Source: Cynocephalus volans (lineage: Eukaryota > Chordata > Mammalia > Dermoptera > Cynocephalidae). From it: a stretch of 64,000 nt of DNA. The position numbers and the translations under genes were made by a program. The stretch is taken from assembly GCF_027409185.1 (NCBI RefSeq), contig NC_084464.1, positions 48,831,095 through 48,895,094 of the forward strand. Direction: 5' to 3'. Shown piece after piece: positions 31,806-43,188 of the stretch (positions within the stretch are counted from its first letter, which is position 1; the number at the start of each line of letters is the position of its first letter). The notes beneath the pieces are model-generated. The model searched no databases. It had not been told where the DNA came from and saw only the letters and a list, made by a program, of their open reading frames with translations.

Positions 31806-32110
31806 TATTTCTCATTGGTTCTGTTTCTCTGGAGAACCCTGACTAATTCATTTAGCTACAAGACTATACTGCAAAGCTATGTCCATGACATATTCCACAG
31901 TTTAAAAAAAAAAATCAGTTAGAGTATACTATGTGTTGCATGATCTCATTTATATGACCATAAACAAACGAAATGCCTGGAAGGCTATATACCAAACTGT
32001 TAACAAAGGGTATCCCTAGGAGATGGTATTAGAAAGGACTTTTGCTTTGTCATTTAAAGTTTTCCCCCCAACAAAGGTCTAGTATTTCTGGAAAAAACAA
32101 TTATTTCCAT

Positions 32111-33834
32111 TCTTGAAAAGAAATTTAAAAGTCAGTAAAATCAAATTTCACACCAAGATAGGTGTGAGCAGCAGAGAAATCAGCAATTGCCTCATGAATA
32201 TGAGGAACACTGGATGTGAAATGGCAGCATTTTCTCCTCTCCTACCCTCTCTTCCCCATCACACTCTTTATTTATTTTTAGTTTCCGGAGAAGGGTTGGA
32301 GATAGTATGCTTGGTTGCCCTTCTTTTCTCTTGGCTCTGAGAATTAATCCATGCCAACTAGACTGTAGGTGACTAGAAGAATCAACCACACATCAGAAAA
32401 CCTGAGGGCTAGAAGGAACCTAGTGAGGGTCTGGCTCAGTGGTTTCCCCCCGTTGGAAAACAAAACCGAAATTGAGAGGACAGAAGAACCAGAATTCCTG
32501 CTCTCCGAGAACATGGTTTGAAAGACACTCGTGTAATCTAATCCTACCGTTTTGCAGAAGGGTCTGAGGTCTTCTGCTCTAGGCCAACTTTACCATACAT
32601 TTTTGAGTCTACACAGGTAACTTGGATTACATCTTTTGTGGACTTTCAGAGGCTGAGCGGCTCCTGAATTAGGGAACAGGACATGTTGTGACTGAACGGG
32701 CAGGGTCTCTGCCTCCTCCTGCTTAGGTGAGAGACGCCCCAATTTCTCTTTCACGGAAGCCCAAGGCCCTTTTCCCCCTGGATTACTGATATTGGCTTCC
32801 ATTTTTCCCAGGGGTCCAGGATGTTATAGGGTTCTCTGTTCCCACGCATGAGTCAGCTTCAAGGATCACAAGAAAAAAGAGCTGGGGAAAACAACGCAGT
32901 GGCAAGGCAAGGAGCCTTCGTTAAGCTTACAGAATTAGGGTTGGAATTAGGTTTGAAATCTGGGATTAAGTTTGGCAGATAACATTAAGGTTAGTATTAA
33001 TATTAATATTAATTAGGATTAGGATTGAGGCCAGAGTTTGGATTGGACATTGGGGCTAATACCAGGTTAGAACGAATTATAATGAGGAAAGGCTTTGAAC
33101 CAAGAGAGGGTTTGTAGGGTAAGGATTAGAATCAGAGTGGAACATCATCTGCTTCCTTTCAGGTCTCTACAAGCTCCTTCTTTCTGTCGTGTCTTCCAGG
33201 GCTGAATAGGGTCTTTTGGACTCTTACCAAGAAAGCAGCCCTTGTGAGCCTCTGCCCTTGAGTAACACAAGGCTCTTTCCCATACAACCTCAGTTGCTAC
33301 TTCAAAAGCTCTGGCTGCTGAAGCATTAGTATTATCCTGTATTAGACCCTACTGAGCATGTAGATGGCTCCTTTTGGAACAATAGTGATAGCAAACTACT
33401 CCCAAGAGTCACATCACAGGTTCACCTGGAAGATAATCCACACTAGAAAATAGTCAAGACATTTATGACAAAATCACATCTGTCAATTACCCCACACTTT
33501 GGTACCCTAATCTGATGATGCCCTGAAATTTTATGCCCTCTCTGAGCTTTCAGCCAACTAAGTGGGCATGTTATAGGAACTGGATCAAAGGCTCTTCAGA
33601 TAAAGGCCTTGGGAACTAATAATGAAGAGTAAGCTGGCTAGGAATGTCTTAAGAGGGAGCAGATAAACACTGGGTCTCATTTCATACAAGTACTGAATGA
33701 TGAAAAAGCTAGCAGTGAGTTTCAGTGTCTTCTAGGGGAGGTGGTTTGGTGACTGAGACATGCCCACAGGATAGTCTGACTAGGATACCAACCCATTTGT
33801 GGATCTCACATTGACTAACAAATTATTGTGCTTT
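32111..33834. other. Unclassified intergenic sequence
   Basis: No gene is recognised. 32925-33120 is a degenerate GGATTAGGATT/GGTTAG-rich stretch with a short (ATTAAT)n run. Confidence 0.35.
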
Positions 33835-34075
33835 TTTATTCATACAAAAAATATTTATTGAATGCCTACCAGATGTATCCTGGGCATTGTGTATATCACA
33901 GTGAACAAATAGACATGCTCTTTGAGACTCACAAATATTTAATTATAAACTGTGATAGGTGCTATAATGGGTTCCAAGTAAGATAATAATGGGGCAACAT
34001 AGTTTTGATTAGGGCTGAAGCCTTCTTTGAAGGAGTGCTATTTAAATTTAGGTCTGAAATAGTTAAAGTAGGACT
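33835..34075 (-). mobile_element. L2 LINE fragment, antisense
   Basis: AAATATTTATTGAATGCCTA, CACAGTGAACAAATAGACAT and TGTGATAGGTGCTATAATGG are antisense L2 text. Confidence 0.75.
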
Positions 34076-36589
34076 TAGTCAACTGGAAAATTCTTGAACA
34101 TGTCCATTGTTCTTTATGCTTCTGAATTACAGGCTGCAATTTACTCCTTTTGGTCTATGGTGGACACCTTTTGGAATCTTTGCCAAGAACATAACTGACC
34201 TTCTTTGACAACTACAGCCTACAAGGATGGGCCTCTGGTAGCCACATTTGCATTACAAATCAAAGAGCTTCCACTGTATACTGCTCTACTGGTCAAAGGT
34301 GACTGTTCCAGGAGCAGACAACCTGACATAAACTTGACCAATCAGGTTCTTTCTCCTGGGAATTGAGTGTCGTAGATACTAATGAGGCTCTGCTCGTTCT
34401 TGAAATGATGGGTAAGCTTGGACTATATTCCCAAACAAACAGGGAAAGCAGGTCTGAAGCAGTTTTGTGGAGAGAAGCAGAGATGGGAGAACATGAGACC
34501 AGAAAGAAAAAGAAAGAGATATTGAGGGAATAACCACTTAGCTTCCTGTTCATATTTTAGGTCCTTGTTTCAGTCCTTCATGAAATCTTGTTGTTCTCTG
34601 TGCCCTTGGGTTCCGTAAGATTATTTCCTTCAAAAAAAAAAATGTATATATGCATGAGGAAGTTTAAGTGGGTTTTCATTAGCTGCAGACAAATGACTCT
34701 TGGCTAAGACTGGGTTTTATCAGATTAGTTTTTCTATTCAGAAAACATGGATTGAGCCAGCTTAAATCTCAGTCCTTTTGGAGCTAGGTTTTGTGAGAAA
34801 AGACAAACATGTAAATTTCTTGGTCCCATAACAGAGATTATGTGGGCAGAGGATGGAGGGACCAATTCTTCCTTGGCAGAGTTTGTAAAGCACAGAAAAG
34901 GTAACGTGCTTCTGAAGGAGTAGAGTGTGCTGGGCGAGAGAGAGGAAGTACAGTCGGGGCAGAAGGTAGTGAGAGGGACAAAGGAATGGAGAAGTAAAAA
35001 AGCAAGGTGTAATTGAGGAATGGCAACTAGTGGCTAATGTGCAGGATGCACAGAGAAGAGTAGGAAATGAAGCCTGAGAGGAAGATGGGAGCCAAATTAT
35101 CTAACATCTTATATATAAGGAGTTTGGACCTGCTGATGAATGCTACAGTTTATTAATCTTTTTAGTCTCCAGAAGGCTTAGGAAATGTCTTTTTACATAC
35201 TGAGTACTCAATAAATGCTTGCTGAATCGAATATCTGGCAAACAAACAGGTAGGCAAGCAGTTTGTAAGATGACAATCACTTTTTATACTAATTCTTCAT
35301 TTTGGTTTTAGGGCTTCCTTTTCCGTACATAAAAGAAAATCACCAAGATGCTAATAGAGAGTGAGTCTCACTTAATCTCACTGTGTTAAACTCAAAGGCT
35401 GTAAGTATTTTATGTGTGTGGCAATTTTATGTAGTTCAAGTGAAGATTTAAGGGTAATATGAATTCAAGGGGAGCAATCTGTGCTGTATGGCTTCTTCAT
35501 CCATTCTATGGACTTTTGACAGAAATATTTGTTAAAGGCTTGTGAAAATCCACAAAATCAAAACTAAATACTATGCACAATAAATCAGCACTCACATTTT
35601 GGGGTGCTTTGGCTTTAAGCGGCTTGAATTTTTCACTCATTGTCTTTACCATCAACAGCAGCATCTTTAGGAGGACACTAAACTAAATGTGATCCTTGCT
35701 CTTTAGAAGTTTAGAGGCCAAAGAAACGACATCAATGTTAATAAATCCACAGAGAATGTACAAACAGAAATATGATCTGGTATATAAAGAAATAAAATAG
35801 CAACATTTGATAATAAAACTATTGTAGGTAATACACTCTTGAGGCTCTTGTATCCCTATGGTCAGGAGGGTACACCGCAGCTTTTCCCAGGAGCCAGGGA
35901 GCCTTCCTGGAAGTAGCAGAGACTTAGAAGTTCGCCTTCAAGGGCCTCAGCAGTGGGTCAGCCCTCCAAGAGGTCTGGTGGCAGTTTCCTCCCTGTTGAA
36001 ATTAGTCATCAACAATTGGCTTCTCTGCTCACGACTGGCTGTAGACCAGAATAAATTCAGGATCCGGGATAAGGAGCGTTAGAAGACTCATTTTTCAATG
36101 GCTCAAACTTTTTTTTTTTTCTTTTTGGTAGCTGACCATTACAGTGATCAAACAGTGACTCAAATTTCTTCTGTCAGTATCAATCTCCATCACTGATTCG
36201 GCCATAGTTCCCCTCTTTCCCTTTCAAATAACAAACTTGTTCGCTCTAAAGAGAGGCTCTCCTAGCCTAGGCATAAGGTGTGGACTTGTGGTTCTGAGGC
36301 TGGGGACACTGGTAGGGGAGAAGAGGCGAGGAAGTTGACCAAGACACTTTATTCCCCTTTCCTCCACCATTGGAGGGGTTGGGAGAGGGACATTTCCCAG
36401 AAGTTCATTACTGCCGAGAGAAGACCTTTTCTCCGGGTGGAACTGGAAGAGTGGGTTGGGTGTTGGGGGCCCGGGAAGAATGAGAGATTCCCAAGGGTTT
36501 GGCAGTTTGGGGGAAAATGCTCCCCAACACAGCCCAGAATTTAGAGGCCTTGGAGACCTTCCCAGCAGCCTACAGCCCGGGGAAGTCCG
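34076..36589. other. Unclassified intergenic sequence up to the ZFAND3 promoter
   Basis: An ancient repeat-like stretch (34120-34600) and a short L2/MIR scrap near 35150-35235 (GAGTACTCAATAAATGCTTG) are visible; nothing else is classified. The 135-codon minus-strand frame at 36224-36631 has no protein family signature. Confidence 0.35.
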
Positions 36590-37546
36590 AGACCCACTTC
36601 CGGGTTTGGAAGCAATCCCTCTTGGCCCCACCCCGCATCCAGTTACGGGGTCCCGGGCGCATGCGCCGCCGCTCTAGGACGGGCCCAACAGACCCTAAAC
36701 AACTAATCCGCTCTTTCCCCTCCCGCTTGGGGCGTACCATTCGCGCTTGGGGGGAGGCGCCGCGCCCCAGAGTACTCAGTAACCTGCTCTCCTTCCTCAG
36801 ACAGGGGGGAGATAAAGTTTGCCTCAGAATTTAAAAGTTCCAAGAATACGAAATCCTCCGAGGCTCGTCGCCGAGTGATAGCCCGACGGCCTCGGCTTTG
36901 CCCACGGCCCCGTATTCTGCCTTTGAGGCGCTGAACAAAGTGGCACGCCCGGATCCCAGCTGATCAGCTGCTGGGCTTTGGCGGCGGCGCCCTCGGACGA
37001 GACCATTGTGACTCCTTGAGAGGGGTGCGTGAGGAGGGGAAGGGGGCGGAGCGGCCATTGTCCGGTCAGCGCAGCCTGGGGGAGGGGTAAGAGTGTTACC
37101 GAGTGAGCAGGGCCCGGGTTTCACAGCCGCCGCTGCGACTCCAGAGCCGGCGGGGGCCTCAGGTCCTTCCCCGCCCCGCCGCACGGGACATCGCTCTGGC
37201 TGGAAAGCGGCGGTGGGAGCTGCCGAAGGCCTCGGGTCTCCCTCCTCCCCCGCGGTCCTCTGTTCACCCGCACGCCCCTCCTCCTCAGCTCCCCCTCCCT
37301 GTCCTCTCTGCGCCTCTCCTGGCCCCCCCGTCTCTGCAGGCCGAGTGGTGCGGCCCGCCTCCAGCTGACCGGCCTGGAATCCCGGCTCGAAGCCCCGGAA
37401 TCGCGCCCGCCCGCGCGCCCGCTCCCTCCACCTCCCCCCCGCCCCGAGCCCACCGACGCCGCCGCCGCCTCCTACCAGCGGGGCCCAGGCCCAGCCACCG
37501 CCACCACCACCGCCACCACCGCCGAGCTCCGCCGCCGCCGAGCACC
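36590..37546 (+). promoter_or_regulatory. ZFAND3: ZFAND3 CpG-island promoter and 5' UTR
   Basis: This is a dense CpG, TATA-less region directly upstream of the ZFAND3 start codon. Visible candidate sites are an ETS/GABPA-like ACTTCCGGG at 36596, a palindromic NRF1 core GCGCATGCGC at 36657-36666, SP1-type GGGGCGGAG at 37043, and a CCAT element in a GCGGCCATTG context at 37051 that could bind YY1. This is the usual make-up of a housekeeping promoter. Transcription probably starts somewhere between about 36.9 and 37.2 kb, but the sequence does not fix the start. The last 60 bases before the ATG are CCA/CCG triplet-rich. The island continues past the splice donor to about 37.9 kb. Confidence 0.85.
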
Positions 37547-37617
37547 ATGGGAGACGCCGGGAGCGAGCGCAGCAAAGCGCCCAGCCTGCCGCCTCGCTGT
37601 CCCTGCGGCTTCTGGGG
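37547..37617 (+). CDS. ZFAND3: ZFAND3 exon 1, coding part (first 23 codons plus 2 nt)
   Basis: The exon encodes the N-terminus MGDAGSERSKAPSLPPRCPC followed by GFWG, which I recognise as ZFAND3, a zinc finger protein with an N-terminal A20-type and a C-terminal AN1-type finger. Cys18 and Cys20 are the first zinc ligands of the A20 finger; the remaining ligands must lie in the next exon, outside the window. The start sits in a strong Kozak context (A at -3, G at +4). Codon 24 is split after its second base by a consensus splice donor, GG|GTAAGTG, with the intron starting at 37618. If the donor is read through, the frame meets TAA at once (37619-37621), which supports a real exon end. The family is linked to ubiquitin-type and transcriptional regulation and the human locus to type 2 diabetes; that is general knowledge, not visible here. 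The exon is intact, with no frameshift. Confidence 0.95.
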
Positions 37618-37620
37618 GTA

Positions 37621-38495
37621 AGTGCCCGGCCGGGTGGGGGTGGGCGCCGGGGCTGCCTGGGCAGGCCTCGGGGCCTGGGAGGCCGGAGCCGTGGGGACTG
37701 GGCCCAAGCCGGGCGTAAGGGAGGGCGGCAGGGGCCGCGTCCTGGGGAGGATGCCGGGTGGGGAGCTGGGGGTGGGCAGAGAAGGCCTGCCCGGCGTGCG
37801 CTGCCACCATTTGGGACTCGCCGGCCTGAGGCTCGGACCGACAGGGGCGGCCCGGGCCACGGGTAAGGGGGCAGGGCGTTGGTACCTCCAGGTGGGGCAG
37901 GGGTGTCCCCTTCCCTTGGCGTGTGGAGGCCAGTCCTTCCTCCTCCTCCACCTCCCTTAGTATGAGTTGGTGCCCAGGCACCAGAAGGGTATTTCCTCTG
38001 ACTTTTCCACTTCCCCTCCTCCCTGTCCCCCAGGGACTTGCATCATCACTTCCTAAATAATATCCCAGTGTCCTATTGCTTTTAGGAAGCTGTTCACACG
38101 TCACCCATTTGTAAAAATCGAGCCCAGAACCCAGGCTGGGGTAAAGTTATAAGACTGTTGAGGTCTTACCTGTATTTAAAACACGTTACAGAAGATCTGT
38201 GAAATTTCCCTGTCAAGAAAAAAAGAAAAAAACCGACAAAACCTCCAGTCAGCCTGACTTGGGGAAGGTGAGAGCCAGTTTCCTCAACTGACTCTCAAAT
38301 TCCCCTCTTAACGATTTTCTAAAAATGATAAAAATGTTCACAGTAGGCAGCGTATATTATTACTTGGCCATCCTGTGTTGGGAGGAAAAAATGTGAGGTG
38401 GGAAATCAACCCCCCTCCCCACAGTTACAGTTTAAATTCTCCTTTTAACACTTGGAGTTCATGAATTGCCACCTAACAGGTATCTGCATATTACC
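37621..38495. other. First part of intron 1, CpG-rich then unclassified
   Basis: CpG density falls from the donor to about 37.9 kb. After that no repeat or RNA is recognised up to the 5S pseudogene. Confidence 0.45.
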
Positions 38496-38506
38496 ACATC
38501 ACTAGT

Positions 38507-38597
38507 TCTCCCACCCAGGTACTAACCAGGCCCAACCCTGCTTAGCTTCCGAGATCAGAGGAGATCAGGCGCGTTCAGGGTGGTTTGGCTTAGAACT
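38507..38597 (-). pseudogene. 5S rRNA retropseudogene, antisense to ZFAND3
   Basis: CAGGCCCAACCCTGCTTAGC, TTCCGAGATCAGAGGAGATC and GCGCGTTCAGGGTGGTTTGG are the reverse complement of most of 5S rRNA. About the last 30 bases of the RNA are missing. The internal promoter region is present but has substitutions. ACATSACTAGTT flanks it (38496-38507 and 38598-38609, one mismatch), indicating retroposition rather than a functional 5S locus. Confidence 0.9.
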
Positions 38598-38609
38598 ACA
38601 TGACTAGTT

Positions 38610-39109
38610 TTGTAGTAAGGAAACTGGAGACCTTGAAGGCCAACTTCTGTGATTGAGCCCTTTTTTTCTTTTAAATATTATTATTATTTTTTTAAGATTC
38701 GGTATGGAGGTGCATAGTCAGGAAGAAAATGATTGTTTTGTTGAGGCCATCTTGGGAAGGTGTAGTGAAGTATTTTCTCTTTGCTATCTTCCATATTCTA
38801 GGAATGGTTAATGTAGAGATTAAGCCTCTAATTTGGGGAGTTCAGAGACAGGAAGTGGATCTTAATGTAGATTTCTGTGGAATTTGTCAAATCTAAAGGT
38901 TATGATGAAGTGGATTCTCATTTTCTCATCTTTCTGCCTTTCTCAAATATTTCCAGGTGGAAGGACATTAGACAAAAATAAGTTATGACATTGCCAAAAA
39001 TTCTGAAGATGTGGAGGTATTTTAAGTTTATAATCTTCCCTTTATTTTAATTTGAAAGTAATATTCAGATCGTCTGTGAAGAGCTTTCATGGAAAATATA
39101 ATTCCTATA
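38610..39109. other. Unclassified intronic sequence
   Basis: A T/AT-rich run at 38660-38695 is present. Nothing else is recognised. Confidence 0.35.
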
Positions 39110-39215
39110 AGAATCTTAGGAGGTAGGAATCAGTCTACTATTAGATGAGAAAACTGAGGCTTAGAGTGGTGGATAATTTGCCCCTTCACATAGGGAGTGT
39201 AGGGTGGAGCTGGTG
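39110..39215 (-). mobile_element. MIR SINE, antisense fragment
   Basis: TTAGATGAGAAAACTGAGGC and TTAGAGTGGTGGATAATTTG are antisense MIR core. Confidence 0.65.
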
Positions 39216-39799
39216 AGCTCTTTAGAGTTCTTCATACCATAACGTTTATGACATCAGTCTGCTGTCCTGGAAAAATCTGGTATCATAAGCCTTAGATTGT
39301 AACTCATTTTAAGACATGTGGCCTAAAGAAACTAGCTTCCAGTGGCAATTAATGTCAAGGATGTATCAGAGGTCTCTTTCCTGGCAACATGTTTATGTTC
39401 TTGGACCATTATCATGAGTGGAATCCTTATTGAAAGATTTCTGTCAAGGCTCAGAAATTAAGGAAATAGAATAGGCTTTACCTTTAGCCAGCAGAGTTCT
39501 GAATAAAGCCAAAAGAGGTTGGTAGTAGCAGACAAGAAAAGTTACTGTTGTACTTGACCGATAAGTAATCAGGGCTTCTTTTTTGGTGCTTTCAATTTGG
39601 CACTTTTTATGAACTGCAATTTGCTCAACAGGGGTAGTGAGCACAAAATTAATGTTTTTATGGTGAAAAGTGTTATATTTAGTGTGCAAGTGTTTTAACC
39701 TTTCCTAAGGATCTTCATAGACAGCAGTATAGTTTGTTTTTTACACCAAAGTGTAACAGAATTGTCTTGTTCCATCATATAACTGACTTTGAACATGGG
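39216..39799. other. Unclassified intronic sequence
   Basis: No exon, RNA or repeat family is recognised. Confidence 0.35.
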
Positions 39800-40340
39800 C
39801 CACGTTACTATTATGTTCATTAAATAAACATATTCAACAAGTATTTGAGTGCCTCTGGTATAACAGTGGACAAGTGAGTACTGACTCCATCCTCTGGGGC
39901 AGGGTACACAGAGAAATAAACTGACAGTTGCAATAAATTGTACAAGGTGCCATGGAGGAGCAACTACCCTAGCTGGGGTGGAGGTAGAGGAAAGTAGCCT
40001 GGAGGAAGTAACACTTTACCCTAGACCTGCAGGAAGGTTAAAAGGAGGAGAGAATGGAAATAGAGTTTCTTTCAGGCAGAAGGAATAATAGAATGGGAGA
40101 AGGCTGGGAGGTGAGAGAAAGCACTACTTGTTTGAGGAACAGAAAGTTCGTTGCGTTAATTGGGAGATTGGGGAAGGGGATCAACTAGAGATGAGGTTGG
40201 GGAGGTGAGAAGAATTGGTGTTACAGGGCCCCCATAGGTAACATTGAGGACTTTGGACTTTTATCCTGAGTGCAGTAGGGAGCTACTGAAGAACTTTGAG
40301 CAGGGAGTGATGTGATTATCTTTAATGTGAGAGATTATTG
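39800..40340 (-). mobile_element. L2 LINE 3' region, antisense
   Basis: ATTCAACAAGTATTTGAGTG, AGGTGCCATGGAGGAGCAAC, CATTGAGGACTTTGGACTTT and TATCCTGAGTGCAGTAGGGA run in antisense L2 order over 540 bp. Confidence 0.85.
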
Positions 40341-40757
40341 GTTGATCTTGAGAGTGGCCTGGGTGTGAGTACGTGAGTATGATTGTGTGCATCTGTATAA
40401 ATGTGTTGTATGTATGTTCATGTGGTATTGCCAAGTCCAGTGATACAGAAGACCTGTCAAGGGAAGTAGTCTAGGCTATAGCCATGATGGTGGCATGAAC
40501 TCATGTAATGGCCAAGGAGAATCGAAGTAGATAGATGTGAAAGCCATTCAGAAGGTACCTTTTGCTATCTGAATGGGAATGACGTATGATTCTGAAATGG
40601 GAAAGATGTGTTATTCTCTTTTACATAGATTTTCTATGAATGTTTTAAACCATTTATTTAATGCTGCTTATATACACATTCAGAAGCAGAATTTCAAGCA
40701 ACGTATATGAAAGATTCACATGAAAATGTGAAATCTTCATGAAAATGAAGGCAATTA
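40341..40757. other. Unclassified intronic sequence
   Basis: Nothing is recognised. Confidence 0.35.
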
Positions 40758-40840
40758 TGAGGGTACTTTGAAAAGTTCATGGAAAGATTTGTATTATCTT
40801 TTAATTCTATTTGTTTCATGAACTGTTTGAAGTACCGTTG
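40758..40840. mobile_element. Miniature mariner-like element (83 bp, intact TA flanks)
   Basis: TGAGGGTACTTTGAAAAGTT and CATGAACTGTTTGAAGTACC are inverted termini; TA lies at 40756-40757 and 40841-40842. The whole unit folds as a near-perfect hairpin. Confidence 0.85.
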
Positions 40841-40842
40841 TA

Positions 40843-42792
40843 TGTTTTCTAAAGAATTTTATGCACTATTGCACTCTGTGGAAGCCATAGGTCTACAAAG
40901 TCAGTTAGCCAGGTCCACACCCAGCCCTTTGCAGAGGAGCCTCTCCGCAGAATGTTCTGGCACCAGCAGACTAAAGGCAATTCCTTTAGGATTACTGCTC
41001 TCTCCAGTGACTCAGGCTGCAGGACTTGCTGCCCAGCATTGTCCAGTCAGGATACTAGTCAGTGAGACATGGTTAAATAGGAGAGCTTTAAGGTCTTTCT
41101 TGTGGGAACACAATTAGAAAGGAGAATACCAAGAGGAGCATACAATTCAAATGGGTTAGTGCTTAAAACACTTAGTTTTCAGTTCCCTCCCTCTTGGTTT
41201 ATATTGTGTAATTGCCTACAGGTAATTAAGTTATTTTGTAGAGAGACCATCACTCCACTGGGAAACCTTGATGCCTTGGAAATTGTTGAAGATTAACCTG
41301 TTTATAAGAGTTGGGAGTTGTTTGTATACTACAAGTATATAGAATGTTTTTAGGATTAAAAAAGTTCTTTCCCTGAGATAAGGATTTAAAACTTTTAGTC
41401 AAGTATGAGCATTGTCTTAACTCACTTTAGGCATTCAGTAATCAGGCAAAAAACATACTCTTTGATAATTGTCATATATGAAATAAAATGGTCAGAACAT
41501 TTTCTTTAGTAGAAATACATACATATACAAAAGTACTTTTAAACTGCACACATGTAAGTGGTATTAGTTGAAGCTGCATTTTTACATTGTTTAGACATTT
41601 GAAATGTACTGAGGCATCTAGATTCTTCACAAATATTTTCAAAAGTTGTTGAAAGAGCAGACCTAGAATATTATAGAAAAGACAGGAAGGAGAATAAGAA
41701 TATACTATGTGTATTATAGGATAATAGAAAGGGTAATTAGGATGGAAGATTAATTCTACTTATTAAGTGTAAAATTCCAATTACTGCTATTGATATTTTG
41801 CTTTCACAATTGGAGACACTCTATTGTGATGAAGTATTGTGGAAACCTTGGGAAGTATTATTTCTTTCATAAATAAATTTAAAGTATAGTAGACATAAAT
41901 GTTCAGTCTGGTATTTAGAGAATAATGAAGTATTTAAAAATGGGGCTTATTAGGTGTAAACTATTACTAGGTTTTGATGATAAAAAAAGAAGCCCTTTCA
42001 TTCTAACAAATCATGTCAAAAACAAATATTACATGTGTAAATTTCTTTAGGGAAATAGATTTTATTAGTATTTCATTTTTGTGATTAATTCTATTGAAGC
42101 ATTTTACCTACAAACTAGATCTTCTAGATAATAGGTGTATTTTAAGTAAAGATGGAGATAGGCAGAGATGGGGATAGGAGTAATCTTAAAAAATAAATTC
42201 CATTTCTGAAATGGTTTCTAGTAGAAAGTTGATTGAAAACATAACATGATTTGTTTTATTCCACTTTATTTTTGACAATCACAAGATACTGACTAGTTTA
42301 GCTGAAATAGAATCAATATATTCTTTTTTTTTACTCTGAGCCCAGGCTTTGTGAATTGATGCAAAACATCATCTCTGATACTGTCACTGGCTAGGGTGCT
42401 TGGCTTCTAGCACTGTGTGGCCCTCACATTTGTTTTGCATCTTCAGTCTCAGTCTCCCAATTGGAACATGTTGCTACACTTCAGCTAGTTTAACCTGGGT
42501 TTCTAAGTTCATGTGAACACAGCATGAATCACTAATCAGTAAGAATGTTCATTCCAGTGATGTCGCTAATTGTCTTTCATTATAAAGCCCCCTTAAACAT
42601 TCCCTTAAAAACAAAACAGCTTGTTTGTGCAGTTTTACTTTGCATCTTTGAGTATTGTATGCATCTGAAGGTACAGCATGATTTACATTAAGTATGTGCT
42701 GTCGTTATATTTATCTACTTGTCCCATTTTCCTGATTATATTTGGAGTATCCAGAAAATACCAGATATGCCCTTTTGATGTGATGGAACATA
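40843..42792. other. Unclassified intronic sequence
   Basis: AT-rich intron with no recognised gene, RNA or repeat family. Confidence 0.35.
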
Positions 42793-42827
42793 GGGAGGGA
42801 GGGAGGGAGGGAGGGAGGGAGAAAGAG

Positions 42828-42912
<85 letters not shown>
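42793..42912. repeat. Compound (GGGA)n-(GT)n microsatellite
   Basis: GGGA units (42793-42820) lead through a GA step into 41 uninterrupted GT units (42831-42912). Pure GT of this length is Z-DNA-prone and highly polymorphic. Open frames across it are artefacts. Confidence 0.95.
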
Positions 42913-42915
<3 letters not shown>

Positions 42916-43188
42916 AAAATAACATGGCCCTTATTTCTCTTGGTTTGAGGCCATAACTTTTTAGAATTAGATCAAGCTAGCATGTAGGACATATGGCTCT
43001 TTTGCTATTATCCTCTTCTCCACCCCATTTCCCACTCCCCGCCTCCTCCAAAAAAGAGAATCTAGTACTTTAAATCATACTGAAAAGTTTTGTCTAAAAA
43101 TCTCTTAATTTTTAATGGTATCAAAGTTAACAGTTTTCACAAATTAACTTTTTCCTAGCTGGAAAAATCAGAGGACTAAGAGTCATTC

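Larger units (their letters stand above)
30551..31850 (+). mobile_element. MLT2-like ERVL LTR carrying nested insertions
   Basis: The LTR starts TGTGATGGTTAATTTTATGT and ends CTCTGGAGAACCCTGACTAA, the typical MLT2 termini. It is split into four pieces by an MST LTR (30660-31323), which is itself split by a MER2 element, and by a second Tigger-like element (31588-31805). Without the guests it is about 420 bp. TTTAC/TTTAG flank it, an approximate 5-bp ERVL target duplication. Confidence 0.85.

Noticed and set aside
32925-33120. GGATTAGG/GGTTAG-rich stretch as an interstitial telomere
   Set aside because: The units are irregular and do not form consecutive TTAGGG repeats.
36224-36631. 135-codon minus-strand frame just upstream of the ZFAND3 promoter
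   Set aside because: Could look like a divergent gene, but it has no family signature; a divergent non-coding transcript is more likely.
37103-37621. 172-codon frame taken as one long ZFAND3 exon from 37103
   Set aside because: Position 37103 is GTG, not ATG; the only ATG in this frame is the known ZFAND3 start at 37547, and the 3' end crosses a consensus splice donor.
38507-38597. Functional 5S rRNA gene
   Set aside because: Truncated, with substitutions, and flanked by target duplications.
42678-42917. 79-codon frame ending in a Val-Cys repeat
   Set aside because: It is a translation of the GT microsatellite.
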